From: Clavelina lepadiformis
Lineage: Eukaryota; Chordata; Ascidiacea; Aplousobranchia; Clavelinidae
Direction: 5' to 3'
Assembly (NCBI RefSeq): GCF_947623445.1
Contig: NC_135247.1
Location: 1,490,501 to 1,554,500, forward strand
Length of the DNA stretch: 64,000 bases
The position numbers and the translations under genes were made by a program. The notes beneath the pieces were generated by a model that saw only the letters and a list, made by a program, of their open reading frames with translations, was not told the DNA's origin and ran no database searches. This document shows, piece by piece, positions 36,215-48,634 of this stretch (position 1 is the first letter of the stretch; each line of letters opens with the position of its first letter).

Positions 36215-37463
36215 CTGAAACAATAATTTGACTCAAATGCGCTTTCACACTGGTTCCATCCTAGGTTTAAAACTTTCACGTAATTGGTTGTGACTCTTGG
36301 AACAAAACTATAAATATTGGAAGAAGACCAAGACCTAATTGAGTAAACAATAGAAATCGTACACGTGGATTTATTTCTTTAATACAGTTGTTCCGATTTG
36401 TATATTATTATGCGATTGGTGACTGATACATTGAAAGGCGCCCTCTTCAAGATACCAACAGATTTAGTCATATTTTTACGGTGGCTTCATTGCAACCTTG
36501 ATTGTCCGTGTTTGTATTAGAAAGTCATTATCAGTTGTTACATCATAGTGGAGAGATCAATTTTTACGCGATAAACATCCACACAGATTTTGCCCGCCAT
36601 TACTTGTGTGACTCAAATCTTCAGAGTTATCTTTTAGTGGTTTGCCTAACACGGAAACTCAACGGATAACCTAGTGCAGCAGTTTTACGCTTTGTTTAAA
36701 GTCTTTTTAAACATCTTTCTACTTGTTATGTCCGTGACACCATAGGTTGAACCTCCGTGCGGATTTTACGTTTGTTTAACCATAGCCAATACATCCCCTT
36801 ACCACATATCATCAATACATACCATCGGGTACGCATTGACTATGGTTTAATCGAGCTAAACGGGCGAGCTGACTTAAATAAACAAACTATAAATTCATCG
36901 GCAAAGCTTTCAGGATAGAACGCGCTGTAACCAGACCATGATATTTTCAGAAGTTGATGGAAAATAGCAACTCAGATTAGAACAAGAAAAAACAAGCACG
37001 TTATTTTGATGACACGTCAGTATAAGTCCAATCAACATAATTTGCTTACGGCCTTTATAATATATACCGTACCAGTCAGCAAATATGCCTTATCAGACAA
37101 AGACTGTACGTTGTTGCTAGACATCTTTGTTCAATATTTAAACAGGCCTCTTCAGCTGTTAATAGAACCCACTGCGATATTACGTTTGTAGAACGCGTGA
37201 AGTTTGGGTTGGAGTTTGACATTATAACTTGTCTTAATGCCCGACACCCGATATTTTGCGGTTATTTGCTTATAATGCTATACGACAAAGGTTTTTTTGC
37301 CAAATCCATTTTTTGCACAGTATTCTTACAATACTGTTATTGGAAAATTAATTATTGTTAAAAGCTAAAGTGCTAATGCAAAATGTTACATCCATGGTTT
37401 TGCAAAAAGCAAAGTAGGCTACGCAAAATGGTTGTTTTGTCGTTAACTTTAAATCCATTTCAG

Positions 37464-37603
37464 AAATGATTTTACTGACATGTTGGAACCTGTATCGGTT
37501 CACACTCTATTGACACAAGGAAAAAAGGCGACTAGAAGGACGAAAGGAACGTTATTTGTCACAGTGTCACATTTTAAGTCATTGCAGTCAACAGTAAACA
37601 CAG
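37464..37603 (+). other. Isolated exon-like segment resembling a myosin loop-2 region
   Basis: Bounded by a good acceptor (pyrimidine tract plus CAG at 37461-37463) and a good donor (CAG/GTAGGT). Open throughout in one frame, giving EPVSVHTLLTQGKKATRRTK and GTLFVTVSHFKSLQ. The RTKGTLFVTVSHFK stretch resembles the loop-2 region of myosin motors (KTRKGMFRTVGQLYK in non-muscle myosin II). No flanking myosin exons were found on either side, so it may be a stray duplicated exon, or the resemblance may be chance. Confidence 0.35.
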
Positions 37604-37810
37604 GTAGGTATTAGCCAGTTGTCGCTATTATTCGTGACTGGAAAAATGGTTGTTTTCAAAAATATTTCAATCAGTAGATAGACAGCTTTGTGACAATAGA
37701 GTATTAGAAACGTTTTCATTTTTTACACTGTGCATTGTGCGTGCATTGATTTTCTCATAGAACAAGTTGAGAAACGTATAAGTTACAAGAAAATAAGCGT
37801 TTTAGTTTTC

Positions 37811-37889
37811 GATGCAATTATTTTTGTTGTATTTGAGTTAACGAAAATTTAAAACTGCTGTATTCCGAATAAACGGAAAAGTCCTTTCT
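37811..37889 (+). repeat. Direct repeat, copy 2
   Basis: Same orientation as the copy at 35973-36051 and nearly identical. The sequence just to its right (GCTGATGTCTATTCAACAAC) also resembles the exon end beside copy 1 (GCGGATGTGCCAACAAG). The duplicated unit therefore probably included part of an exon. Confidence 0.8.
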
Positions 37890-38412
37890 GTGTTGTTGAA
37901 TAGACATCAGCTTGAATAGACATTTCTCCTTTTGTTTTTTTGGCGAGCGTTTCATAGCGGATTGAAACAGCGTATCCTGATTCGTCCGTCATCAAGAGCT
38001 ACGCAAATAAAAAAAAGAGCGTTGTTTGCAAGACTCAGGTGAAACTTCAGTATCGAGCCCAGCTCTATTTTCTCAATACCTGCGCTTTTGCGACCGAGTT
38101 ACTTGTCCTTTTTAGTTCATGTGTTTACGAGCGCCGCAAATTGCCATTCTTAGCTTGTAAGCGACTAAGGTGCGAGGGCCACAGGTAAACGAGCAAAAGC
38201 CAGCGAAGTATTTCTGTGTACTTCACAATTAATTAAGCTATGCCATGGAATGTGGCACTGCAGTTTTCTTGGTGCCAAATGGTCACAAAACTAGTGACTT
38301 ACTGTTTTCTGTAACAGGTGGTTGATAGCAACCTAGTCATACCGAAAAAGTGCTGAGCGTTTTGTTCAAAGAGAAGATGTAGCATGATTGTAGAGTGATA
38401 AATCCAGACACT

Positions 38413-41400
38413 ATGCACTCCCGCTACCGATTTAACCCAAATCGTCCCGCTAGAAAAGGATTTCTTTCCACTCCAGCAAATGTTGGCGTAAAACCCCACC
38501 CGTCTTCGCGTCTAGCTTCAACAATGGCGGCACCTCAAGTGAACATGAGCAACATTATTTACCCCAAACCTTGTCTTTCGTCGTCAGCAGAGTCGCCTTC
38601 GTTTGTTGTCCGATACCCGTCAAATGAAGAAGTTACGGCGTCACAAAACGGTGCGTTTCACCACCAGAGTTTAAGTATCGGGGTCTTGCACGGTACCAAC
38701 AGCTCAAAGCATCCAAGCGTGGCAATCAAGCAGCGACCGTCGCAAACGCCTCAACCGGGTAAGGCGCCTACAGTCATCCGGACGCCAGCTCCACAAGCTC
38801 CGCCCCACCCAAAGAAGCCACAAACGCCAGGTCCAAGGTCTCCACCTCAACCTGCTGTCGTAAATGTGCCGAAGCAACAACGACCTCCTCCGATTGTCAC
38901 GCTAGCACAAAGTCAAACTCAAGGAGCAAAAATGCCCCAAACGGGCAATCCGTCCCCAGTAAATGCAAACAAAACGTCGCCCAAGAAATCTCCTCAGCAA
39001 GGAAGTTCTGGAAGCGCAAAGACAAGCCTAACGCCATCTCAAACGGTAAATAAGTCCGTACCAAAACGACAGTCACCCCCTCAACGTAACCAACCCGTTG
39101 TGCCAGAACACCGAGGTCCTCCTACAAGAAGCTTATCCGAACCACATTATTCTCCAGTGAAAGTAATGGAGAGCTACTCTAACCAATCTGACTTTGTGAA
39201 TGGTTCTGTTCCAACAGCAGTCAACTGCGGAGTTCCAGCGGCACAGCTTCAACCGCCACGTTATCCAGTCGAGCATTTCATGGAAAACCAAGGGAACTTT
39301 GATTACTTACAAGAAGAAGACAACGAAGATGAAGAAAAAGATGTAAACGTTAACAACGAAGTAGAAAAGGATGAAGAAGAATTTTTTGATCAAACTGAAG
39401 CCAGCACGTCAGAGAGCAGCTTTGACGAAAATTCTTATAATTACTCAAAGCCTCCGACGCGTTCTCCACCGCGATCTGGAGGAAGCCAGTGGGATACACC
39501 AACATCACGAAAACAAGCCACGCTGCGGCAAAACTCCCTTCCGCAGCAGGCATCCTCATCTTTTACTGCTCGGCCAAAGAGGCAAGCTTCACATTCAGCT
39601 AAACCTGCATCTATATTAAATATAGTTCAACCTGTGGCGAGCACCGCGTTAGGAGCCCTCATCGCAGGTTTGGATCCCTCACGAGACACAAGTCCACGTA
39701 CTTCCCCTGAAGAGCTTGTAAGTTGGAAACATTAAATAAGCACAAATTTAATCCGCTCAAAAGAGCTCTGTTTTTATCTTGGATGCATAAATAGGATTAG
39801 AGGCTGTCTGCCTGTATCAATTTCGACACTTCTGTTTGCAGAGCTTGTTTGATGTCGTGTCTTTGTACAGTCAACTTCAGCTTTCTTGTCAAACTTATAA
39901 CATCAGAATGGTTGAGGTAAGAGCGAATGTGAGCACTAAACAGCTAACGTCAACTCAATTTGTTAAATACCATCGTGTGCCTTAGGCGTCTGTTGGACTG
40001 GACGACAACAGATTTGAAGTAATTCACCATCAAGAAGCTGCAGACGCGCGAAGGATTTTTGAATCGGCCAGGTATGATATCGGTCAACAGATGTGGCGAG
40101 ATCGCAAAGCTGAGTTAGAAGACTTTCTGAAAATCGAGCGAGAAAGATTTAAAGAGTTTAACCGCACGAAAAGGGTAAACACTGCAAGTACATTAACCTC
40201 TATGCGTCTTGAGGCGTTACACGAACCATAAGTTGGAATTCTTTTTTGTAGGAGCTTAATCAAGAGAAGGAAAAAGTCCGTAGTCTACAAGACCACATAA
40301 ACAGATTAAAAACAAAAGACAAAATGGTAACTAAAGTGAAAAACAACGATTGGTGAAGTTGGTGTTTAGCCTTTTTTGTCACTACGGTGAATTGATTTTA
40401 TAACACAGCAAAGTTAAACATAGAGGTTATTGACCAAGCACCATTAACAAAAGCTTAAATACAACAGGGACCATTTTGGCCTCCTGAGAAAATCAAGTGC
40501 ATTCTATCTAGAGAAGGATTACTTGGAAAAGGTGGGTTTGGAAGCGTTCGTCTGGCGTTTGTTGGTGCTCACGGTGCAGTGGCCATCAAATGCCTCGCCT
40601 TAACTGGAGCCAGGCAGGACATCGAAGCTGCTGAATCCAAGTAAATAGAAATTATTCTATAAAACATCATCATGTTGTCCTACGACTCCAGACAGAAGTT
40701 TGTAGATGTATTTAATTTATTAGAATTAAGGCGGAAATCGAGATGCTACGAAAAGCCAGTCACAAAAACGTCGTTCGAACATTTGGGTATACCAGATGGC
40801 CGGATGCGCTAGGTATTCTGATGGAGTACATGGCCGGAGGAAGCCTCTACACATTGCTGCTGGGCAAAAAACGAAACGGATACTATCAAGTACCTCACCT
40901 ACCTGGATTAATTCTACTTCGAATTTGCACAGATGTCGCTTGTGGCGTGGCCTTTCTTCACCACGATTTCGAAAGTAAGCGCATGACCCATGGCGACCTG
41001 AAGCCACATAATGTGCTTTTAACGGCTGATCTTCAATGCAAAATCGCCGATTTCGGAGGAGCGGACTTGGCAACATGTACAACAACGTCAACCTTAGGCC
41101 TAATTAATGGCACCGGCACATCCCACGAGTATACCCCGATGTATTCAGCCCCAGAGCGACTGGAAAACACCACAGCAAGACCGAGGAAAGCCATGGACGT
41201 CTACAGCACTGGATTGATATTCCACGCTGCCTTGTCACGAGAAGCTCCCTTTCCGAGACATATGAAACGAAATGAAATTGTGCGCTTTGTGTGCAACGGA
41301 AATCGCCCGGAAGTTGACATGATCGAGCGTCACATCGAAAGATTGGATGACGAAGATGAAGTGGAGATCTTTGAACTTATCCAAGACGAGATGAAGAAGT

Positions 41401-41621
41401 GTTGGAGACAGGAACCAAAAGAGCGGCCGACCATGGCGGAGGTCAAAGAAAATCTCCAAAGACTGCTTTCATCGCAAGATATGGAAATGATCCGCAAAGA
41501 CGTTGATGAGATCATGCAGTACATGAAAATATCGGCCAAGACAATATCTGCTCAACAGTACCGGTGTGGTCCAGTAGAAGAACTCATTCCTCCGAGCTTC
41601 ACGCCTATAATAGATATCTAA
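38413..41621 (+). CDS. Serine/threonine kinase (TKL/RIPK-like) with proline-rich N-terminal region
   Basis: Six exons: 38413-39717, 39842-39916, 39986-40174, 40252-40326, 40468-40640, 40724-41621, predicting 904 residues. The first exon encodes about 435 residues of disordered, Pro/Ser/Gln-rich sequence with many PxxP motifs (PRSPPQPAVV, KQQRPPPIVT), then an acidic stretch near 300-330. Residues 436-548 are predicted helical/coiled coil. The kinase domain starts near 555: glycine loop GKGGFGSV (568), VAIK lysine (589), HGDLKPHN (Asp 697), DFGG (715), SAPERLE. Lys, Asp and DFG are intact, so it is probably active, but HRD is HGD. The overall sequence looks closest to tyrosine-kinase-like families such as RIPK. 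Start: the ATG at 38413; an in-frame stop lies shortly upstream. AATAAA lies at 41888. It shares its last five exons with the minus-strand kinase at 49818-56927. The substrate and pathway are unknown. Confidence 0.85.
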
Positions 41622-41882
41622 CGTGCACACCGAGGCGTGATTATAACATGCAAGCCTTTCGCCTTTCATCATTCAGCCACTGTGTTATCGCCTCAAAATT
41701 ATGAACAAAATTCAATGCAAGAAGCTCAACAGGTGAAAAATAACGTCGCAGTAAATTACTTTTCTTTAACTTTCGCAGTAACATCAGTTACCGACCGACC
41801 TTTCAACAATGCAAAGTTGTTTTTTGCAAGTTTTTAGTTAATCTAGTATCATTGCAAATAAATGTGTAGCACGTGCCATTTT

Positions 41883-42500
41883 TGTGAAATAAAAGTAATT
41901 AATCTCTCATAAACATAATCTTTATTGCAATTTAGGCTTTTAGGCAGAAAATATCATAAAAGCACTAATTGTACAAGAAATACAAATCACCTCTAGAAGT
42001 CTCAAGTAGGTAGCAAGTACCGCATTGTTCTTTGTGCAAATAAAGTTTACAATGAAGCTATAAAAGTGACAATAGTACAAATGTTTGGCATGACATTCGG
42101 TAAAACAAAACTGTTCCATTTAGGTTCAAATTTAACTTTAACTATCAAACAAGGAATTTCTGTTAAAAAATCGGAAGCAGTTTTTGCGTCATTATCACAA
42201 ACGCGCTTGGGTAATGTCTTTGGCATAATACCAAGAACAAAAAGAAATACTGGATAAAAGCTCGAGTAACACAACATCGGCCAACATTATGACCTATTTG
42301 GCTTAGCAAATAAAATTATCAACTGTTCAACATAAATTTCGTACACTTCATCCAAACGAGATCACCATAAAATCAATTAGGAATGGCATAGACAAAAGTA
42401 AAAAATATAGAAAAAGGCTTAGAAGCGGAAGAGGCAGCATAAAAGTGACTCGCAATCAAGACTAAGAAAGACCGCAGGGGAATTTGGTTATGGCAAAGGT
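41883..42500 (+). repeat. Large direct repeat, copy 1
   Basis: Aligns with 48878-49665 in the same orientation, for example CAAGGAATTTCTGTTAAAAA and CCGCAGGGGAATTTGGTTAT in both. Copy 2 has about 230 extra bases near 48935-49165. There is no open reading frame of note. It overlaps the kinase poly(A) signal at 41888 and on the minus strand carries AATAAAG near 41925, so it may derive from a gene 3' end. Confidence 0.85.
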
Positions 42501-44306
42501 TTTCACCTTGAAGCATGTCTTCTGTTGCTTTGATTTTTATTGAAACATGTCATTAGTGCACCAATTTTTGCTCAAATTTATATTTGATACTTTTAAACTG
42601 GGCAAGACAGTGTTGGAATAAATTTCACTCGATCTGTAAATTGTTTAACAACATCCGCCATATTTAGATATTGTGCTTGCAACGATACTGATTTTCTTTG
42701 AATCCAAAACTTTGCTTTTTGATAGTTTCAGTTGAATTCAAAATTTGGTGACTTTTAATTTTCTTTTTATACATCTCAGTTATAATGGCGATTTACATGG
42801 TGGGTTTTGAATGACATCATAACTGACATTTGTGGAAAACTAATTTGAAGTAAAATTTTTGGCTATTGGAAGCCCTGCTTGCTACAGGTTATATATATCT
42901 TGATGGAATATTTTGTAATTGTTTTTGTGTCAGTGTGTGTTGTGTACGAGCTTTACGTTGTCATTGTGTTCGCTATTCATAGGTTTGACATTTATTGTAG
43001 CCTATTTGTGAAATGAAATGCCGGTACGATTGGTCTTAACAATTATGACCTAACAATCAACTTGCCTGGTTTCCAGGATCGATTGCATTGAGAGAAAAAG
43101 GACGGTAATTTTGTGACGCAGAATTGGTCAGTATAAACGATCAAAAAGTCATACGTCATCACACGTCATAAACAGCAGCACAATTACAATGAATTCATTG
43201 GACTGAGATAATTGATGTAAATTAATGTGATAATATTTCAGTTTAAGAGTTTCAAGTTATTATTACTACGTGTAACGATTTACTCTTTGACGTACAAACG
43301 AAGCAGCTTTCAATACACCAGCCAAACTATATTTTCGCTACAGTCACCAGAAAACCTATGTGTATGGCTGAATTAACACGCGAAACGCCGCTTCACATCA
43401 ATCAGCTGCGCTTCAGGCAAAATACAGAATGAGCTCAGCAATGAAAACGGTTCACAAATTAAGCCACAAATACTTGCAAACCAATCAGGGGTTTGCTGCC
43501 TTACATGTGAAACATGCTGTTTGTGACACAGATTCTGGCGTAACGACAAGAGTCAAGAAACATTGAAGGAAGGAAGAAGATAGATTTATGTTATAACATT
43601 TAAGTTAAGTCAACAAGAAACTGTGCAAAATAGCTGCGAACACAATTTGTTTCAGTGAAATAGCAGCTTTAAAATTATGGTAGATTTGAAGAAAACTTTG
43701 TAAATTGATTTAAATTATTTACTAATAACATTTTTTGCTTGTAGAGTCCTCTGCGTAGGTGCGGTGATAAATTTGAGAATTTGTTGACTAATTGTATAAT
43801 TAACTGATTTACTGAAGGCATGTGGTCTAAGCTTATCGTAGATTGTCGACTAACAGCTCGTTTGAAAAGCTCTCTGCAGAAAACAGAATGATTTTACTGG
43901 GCCTTGGATAGAGTTCACTATTATTATTCCCAGTGATTAATATAACCAGCGCGCAGCTGACAGACGCAACAGGCGCAATAATTTCTCGTGAGTTTGCATA
44001 CTTGCCATTGATTAGTACTATAGATTAACATTAGTTTTTTGTGATATCATAATATAACAGTGGTCGGTCAAGTCAACCCATGACTTGGGTTGTGCTGCGC
44101 TAAACGGACCTTGAACTCAACATAACATTTTGCTATATGTGCTGTAATTTGCCATTTGTTAGTTTAACGTGTTGTGTGAAAAGAGTGACAGTTTGTCAGT
44201 GCATAATAATGCTAATTAGACATTGAGTATAAATTGTTGGTATGCTGTTTTCAGGTTGCATGAAGTCGTGCTTTGGTCATTATTACCTTGTCTGTGTCCC
44301 TGAGGC

Positions 44307-44618
44307 ATGGAGAGCATTGCTGCGTCTGTTGTGGCTTGCCAGGCCAATGAGAACGGCTACGAGGGAACGTCATTATATAGAGGTGACGTCATGTGGTACA
44401 GCGTTGTCTTAGTTTTTCTTATCACCATTCATGTTGTTTATATAATCAGGACGACATGTACAATGACTTTTCTGTCTGATTCTGGTGTGGTCCGTGTGCT
44501 ATTTGTCAGCTCACACGAAAGATGGATACGTTCAGTTACACGAAGTACTGCTGCTCGTGCGATGTCTGTTATAGTTGTGAGGACAATACTGTTGCTTTTC
44601 TTTAAACTTTGCTCATGA
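44307..44618 (+). CDS. Doubtful 103-residue open frame with one or two hydrophobic segments
   Basis: The ATG at 44307 opens a 103-codon frame with a strongly hydrophobic stretch near residues 29-48 (VMWYSVVLVFLITIHVVYII) and a second near 85-100. An AG after a pyrimidine tract lies near 44255, upstream of the ATG. There is no recognisable family, no conserved motif and no confirmed downstream exon. It could be a small membrane protein or chance. Confidence 0.2.
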   Translation: MESIAASVVACQANENGYEGTSLYRGDVMWYSVVLVFLITIHVVYIIRTTCTMTFLSDSGVVRVLFVSSHERWIRSVTRSTAARAMSVIVVRTILLLFFKLCS

Positions 44619-45302
44619 TGTCATGGACTACATATTTATTTTCCCCATTTAATGTGCTTTCAATTTTTAGCTTTGGCTGAGTTTTTCGTGCACTTCAACA
44701 CACTACACAGTACATCCGGAATTACGTGTTTGAAATCGTTATTTCATAAACTTATTCCATTCCTGCCGTCACTTCGTCACGTCGTCAATCACGTGCCCGC
44801 CCACTTTGCTCTCTATTCTATTTGCGTCTGAAATTTGTTGTTTGGAAAATTTGCGTTTATGTCTGCACCGATGTGCATTGATGAAATGACAAACAATATA
44901 AAAGACATTGTCCTTAGTATTTGCATCATGTGATAAAACGTTTTTATTATGCATAGATATTAAACCATGCTCATATAAAGTTGGTTTTCTGCAAGACAGA
45001 AAAGTGATAGATTAGAAGCCAACCATTACATGGAACTGATTTTAAATTATGCCAATTGTAACACAATCATCGCACATCAATGATAAAGCCCCATAAGGTT
45101 GCAGCCATAGAATCCCTTCATATAATTTTGTTTCAATCGCTCCAGGCATCAGGTCCACTTACTATTTACGTCAGCGGAAAATAATCCTCACGTCATGATT
45201 TAGGGATAATTCAATACAAAGTCACTAAATCAAGCTTCACTTCATTTACTTTGAAAAAAAAACATTTGATGGTTGTATGTATTTTTAACTGTATTAGAAA
45301 AA

Positions 45303-45378
45303 CCGTGGTGTAGCTCGAGGACAGCTGAAATACATTCAGTGCAATGGGTACCGGGTTCGAATCCCTGTATGTAACCTT
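45303..45378 (+). repeat. tRNA-derived SINE head
   Basis: GTGGTGTAGCTCGAGGACAG carries a Pol III A box. 30 bases on, GGGTTCGAATCCC is a perfect B box. Spacing is tRNA-like, but the acceptor stem does not pair well and no CCA context exists, so a SINE head is likelier than a functional tRNA. A second GGTTCGATACC lies at about 45480-45490. Confidence 0.5.
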
Positions 45379-45597
45379 TCCTTTATACAAGAATCAACAC
45401 CTGATGCATGGTTAAATACGATAATTTAACGTTGTCTAGTTGCCACTTGCGTCCTGCGACACTGCACTCGTTGCGATAGGTTCGATACCCAGCTATGTAC
45501 GGCAGCCCAACTCACGGCCATAAGCGTAAGGGCCGTAAGTCACTTTTTCCACACTTAAAGCCACTCTTTACGTGAAGAATTAGAATTCCCCATGGGA

Positions 45598-46150
45598 GTT
45601 TTCCTATTTTTAAGACTTCTCTCGAAGTTAAGTGTTTTATCTAGTTTAAGTAATTGTCTAGAAAGTAGGTGCTTTCTCTAATTATAGGACTTTTCTACGC
45701 ATCAGGTGCTTTCCCTACATTTACAACTTCTCTATAAATTAAGTGCTTTACCTACTTTTAGGACTTTTTGATTATTTAGGTGCTTACCCTACTTTTAGGG
45801 ATTATCTATGCATTAGGTGCTTCCCCTAATATTAGGAATATTCTATAAATTAGGTGCCTCCCCTACTATCAAGGATTTTCTATGCATTAGGTGTTTCCCC
45901 TACTTTTAGGAATTTTCTATAAATTAGGTGTTTCCCCTACTATTAGGAGTTTATTATGAATTAGGTGCTTCCCCTGCTATTAGGAATATTCTATGCGTTA
46001 GGTGCTTCCCCTACTATTAGGAATTTTCTATGCATTAGGTGCTTCCCCTACTATTTAGAATTTTCTATGCATTAGGTACTTTCTTTAGCTTTAGGACATG
46101 TCCAGAAATTAGGTGTTTTTGCCTAGTTTTAAGAGTTTTCAAGGAATTGA
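45598..46150 (+). repeat. Minisatellite, about 37-bp unit, about 14 copies
   Basis: The unit is approximately GTGCTTCCCCTACTATTAG followed by GAATTTTCTATGCATTAG. Copies are most uniform at 45800-46070 and increasingly degenerate towards both edges, as expected if the centre turned over most recently by unequal exchange or slippage. No coding frame. Confidence 0.9.
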
Positions 46151-46912
46151 GTATTTTTTACAGTCATGCGACGATGCACTGCACATAGTAAACGACGCAG
46201 TTGGAATATTTGGGTTGACGCCAATGTCTGGCTTTAATCAACTTCTCTTATGGTGACTGCAATTCTTAGGACAAGCAAACTGACCTGTCAACAACACGCA
46301 TTTTATAACACGCCTGGTACGTCAGCCGTTTTGACTTTCGAAATTAAGGATTCCACATCTCATCTTATTTTGGTTCGGCCGAAAATCGAACCATCACTTC
46401 TACGAGCAAGTCTTAGTATTGCAGCCTTTAGCCTTGGCTAAGCGATATATTATTTAGATTAGTATTCACTCTTGTATTTGCTGTTTTAAAACCTGTAACC
46501 CATAAAATCATTTTGGTAAGAAAGTTTGCATTTCATTCCCAACACCAAAACCGTAATGATATAGCAACAAAACGAAAATAAGGAGGAACATGCGCTATGT
46601 ATATAAGCTTGAAATTAAGTGAAAATAAAAGGAACTTGTATATAAAAAGGCACAGAGTTAAATAGAAAAATATCAAGGCAGGTTAAGCATCAACACCAGC
46701 CCATTTGCAAAATTCTGATATAACGATCAAGTAGAGATTTTCTTTAGCAAGCAACTAAGTTTCGGTCGTCGGTTAAAAGAACAGTAAAATGAGTCTTTGC
46801 ATTTTCGCCATTGGTTAGCTCTTCGTACTTTGGATCACAGTAGTATCAAATCGTCGTTTGTCCCGTACAAATGTAAACCACGTTTCGTGTTGATCCTCTA
46901 TCATAATTAAGC

Positions 46913-48634
46913 TTGGTGGGGGTTAGAATTCACGAACCTTGTCACCCGTATCCAACTGGATCTGGAACAGAAACAATTGGAGAGGGCTGGAGCTTTGGGT
47001 GGCGTGTTAACGAAAATTTCTGCTGTAGAATTCCACCACCATTGCGGCAATCTCTTTCACCTTTATTGCGTGATCAGTGCTCCCCGTACTGTCTTGGGTC
47101 AGACCTTGCAATTCGGCCAACACTGAACAACAAGCAACAGCTATTAAGGATTCAAGCCATGGTAAACTAGGTAAATGTTTCTACAACTTACCAACAAGTG
47201 GGACTACTCCAATCATGAAGAGACCGAGGACTGAAACAGGGTTTTACGAATTAGGAATTAGTTGTGGTTTAACATGGACAGTACCATTACGTGTGTCACC
47301 TGACTCCAGAGATGTCTGACGCAAAAAGAAATAACATACCAGCAAATTCTTGTCTTTAAAAGTCGAAAATTGGTAAACAAACTTGATTTATGCACGTCTA
47401 ATGTTGCAAGAAGTAGCATCTTCATCAATAAGCATCCTAAATCGAATAATTAAACTGTGGCTAACGCTCACGCCAATGCATTCAATATCAAAACACACCA
47501 TGAGGTATTGCAGATACCTCAATGAGGTGGGTAAAATTACCGGCATAAACATGTCATTACATTAAAAGGTTTTCGAGCAATAATTAGCAAGTACATCACC
47601 ACCAAATATTTATTTAATTTCTTGAACAATACCAGTACATTAGTTTAGTAGTTTTGGTGACAAAAAGGCATTTCTGATAGCATTAGCCACAAATTACCAT
47701 GTCGTTGTCAAACCTGTATTTGGTATTTTTCTTTTTTTGTGTTTAAGTTTTTCTTTCTTAAGTGAATCGCATAAAGCTCTCAACTGGAATAAAACATCAT
47801 CCTGTCTGGTTTCCTCCTCTGACTCAATGTTTTGGAGTTTTGCATCATCTTCGAGGATCTTGTCAAAATAACATCATAGCTGGTTTAGTACTGCAAAAAC
47901 ACATCGCCAAGATGACCATAAAAGCATTTACCGTTTCAGGTTGATCATCCACACTCGACAAGCAATGAGCTGATTCTTGCAAGGAAACCACATTTTCAAT
48001 CACCACCACATACCTGGCAACAACAAATTGGTTGAAGGGTAAACGTACAAAACCTTAATGCACAAATTAGTGACTATCTACTGTATTTGACGGCGTATGC
48101 TATTAAGTATTTTCCAGAAAAAAATGATTTCATAATGACTAAGCATATGTGCGCAGTAAAAGAAAGCACAACTGTGAATTTATCTTTCATGGAAGCATTT
48201 GATAAAATGTGGCAAGAAAACAAAATCACCTCATATACAGCAGAAGGCATTACGCAAAACTTTAGCTAGAGTCGGCATAAAGTAACTTACACCTATGTTG
48301 TGAAGCTAAGATACCTTCCTTACTTGAATACAAGTAGTTGGCTGCTTCATTCCGCAAAGATATTCCACAATGTCACAAATCAAGTCAAGATGTATGCAGT
48401 TGAAAGCTTTCACTCACTGCTGAGGGGAAGCACATTCTGTGATGAGAACAAATCGTGGTTCATGTTCGGTTTGTGACAAAGGTGCAAATCCAGAAAACAG
48501 AAGTCTTCTCGTAAACTGACCTGTAGGAAATTTTTTATTCTTTTAGTAAATGACAGTTTTAATGTATTACCGATAGTGTTTTAGTAAAAATTTTGTAAAA
48601 GTATGTTTGTGTTAATGCAGGTACTTAAGACGGA
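46913..48634 (-). other. Region with several exon-like fragments, gene not resolved
   Basis: On the minus strand, 48013-47932 is bounded by an acceptor and a donor and reads YVVVIENVVSLQESAHCLSS on to DDQPET. 47858 downward reads ILEDDAKLQNIESEEETRQ after an AG. 47223-47185 lies between an acceptor and GTAAGT and may read VLGLFMIGVVPLV. Near 47110-47050 a frame reads LAELQGLTQDSTGSTDHAIK. Near 48420-48340 a frame with one stop reads LDLICDIVEYLCGMKQPTTC. Phases do not all agree and no family is recognised. This may be an unrecognised or decaying minus-strand gene, or chance. Confidence 0.3.

Larger units (their letters stand above)
36215..38412. other. Spacer upstream of the first kinase gene
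   Basis: Apart from the direct-repeat copy at 37811-37889 and the isolated exon-like segment at 37464-37603, no gene was recognised. A minus-strand frame from ATG at 37992 (MTDESGYAVSIRYETLAKKT and on) runs for 47 codons into the repeat; its end resembles the end of the exon at 36055, so it looks like a duplicated, decayed exon. The first kinase promoter should lie near 38.0-38.4 kb. Confidence 0.5.
41622..46912. other. Spacer between the two convergent kinase genes, left part
   Basis: It holds the 3' flank of the first kinase, a direct-repeat copy (41883-42500), one doubtful open frame (44307-44618), a tRNA-derived SINE (45303-45378) and a minisatellite (45598-46150). No certain gene. Confidence 0.5.

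Noticed and set aside
45303-45378. A functional tRNA gene
   Set aside because: The B box is perfect and the A box fair, but the acceptor and anticodon arms do not pair as a tRNA needs; a SINE head fits better.
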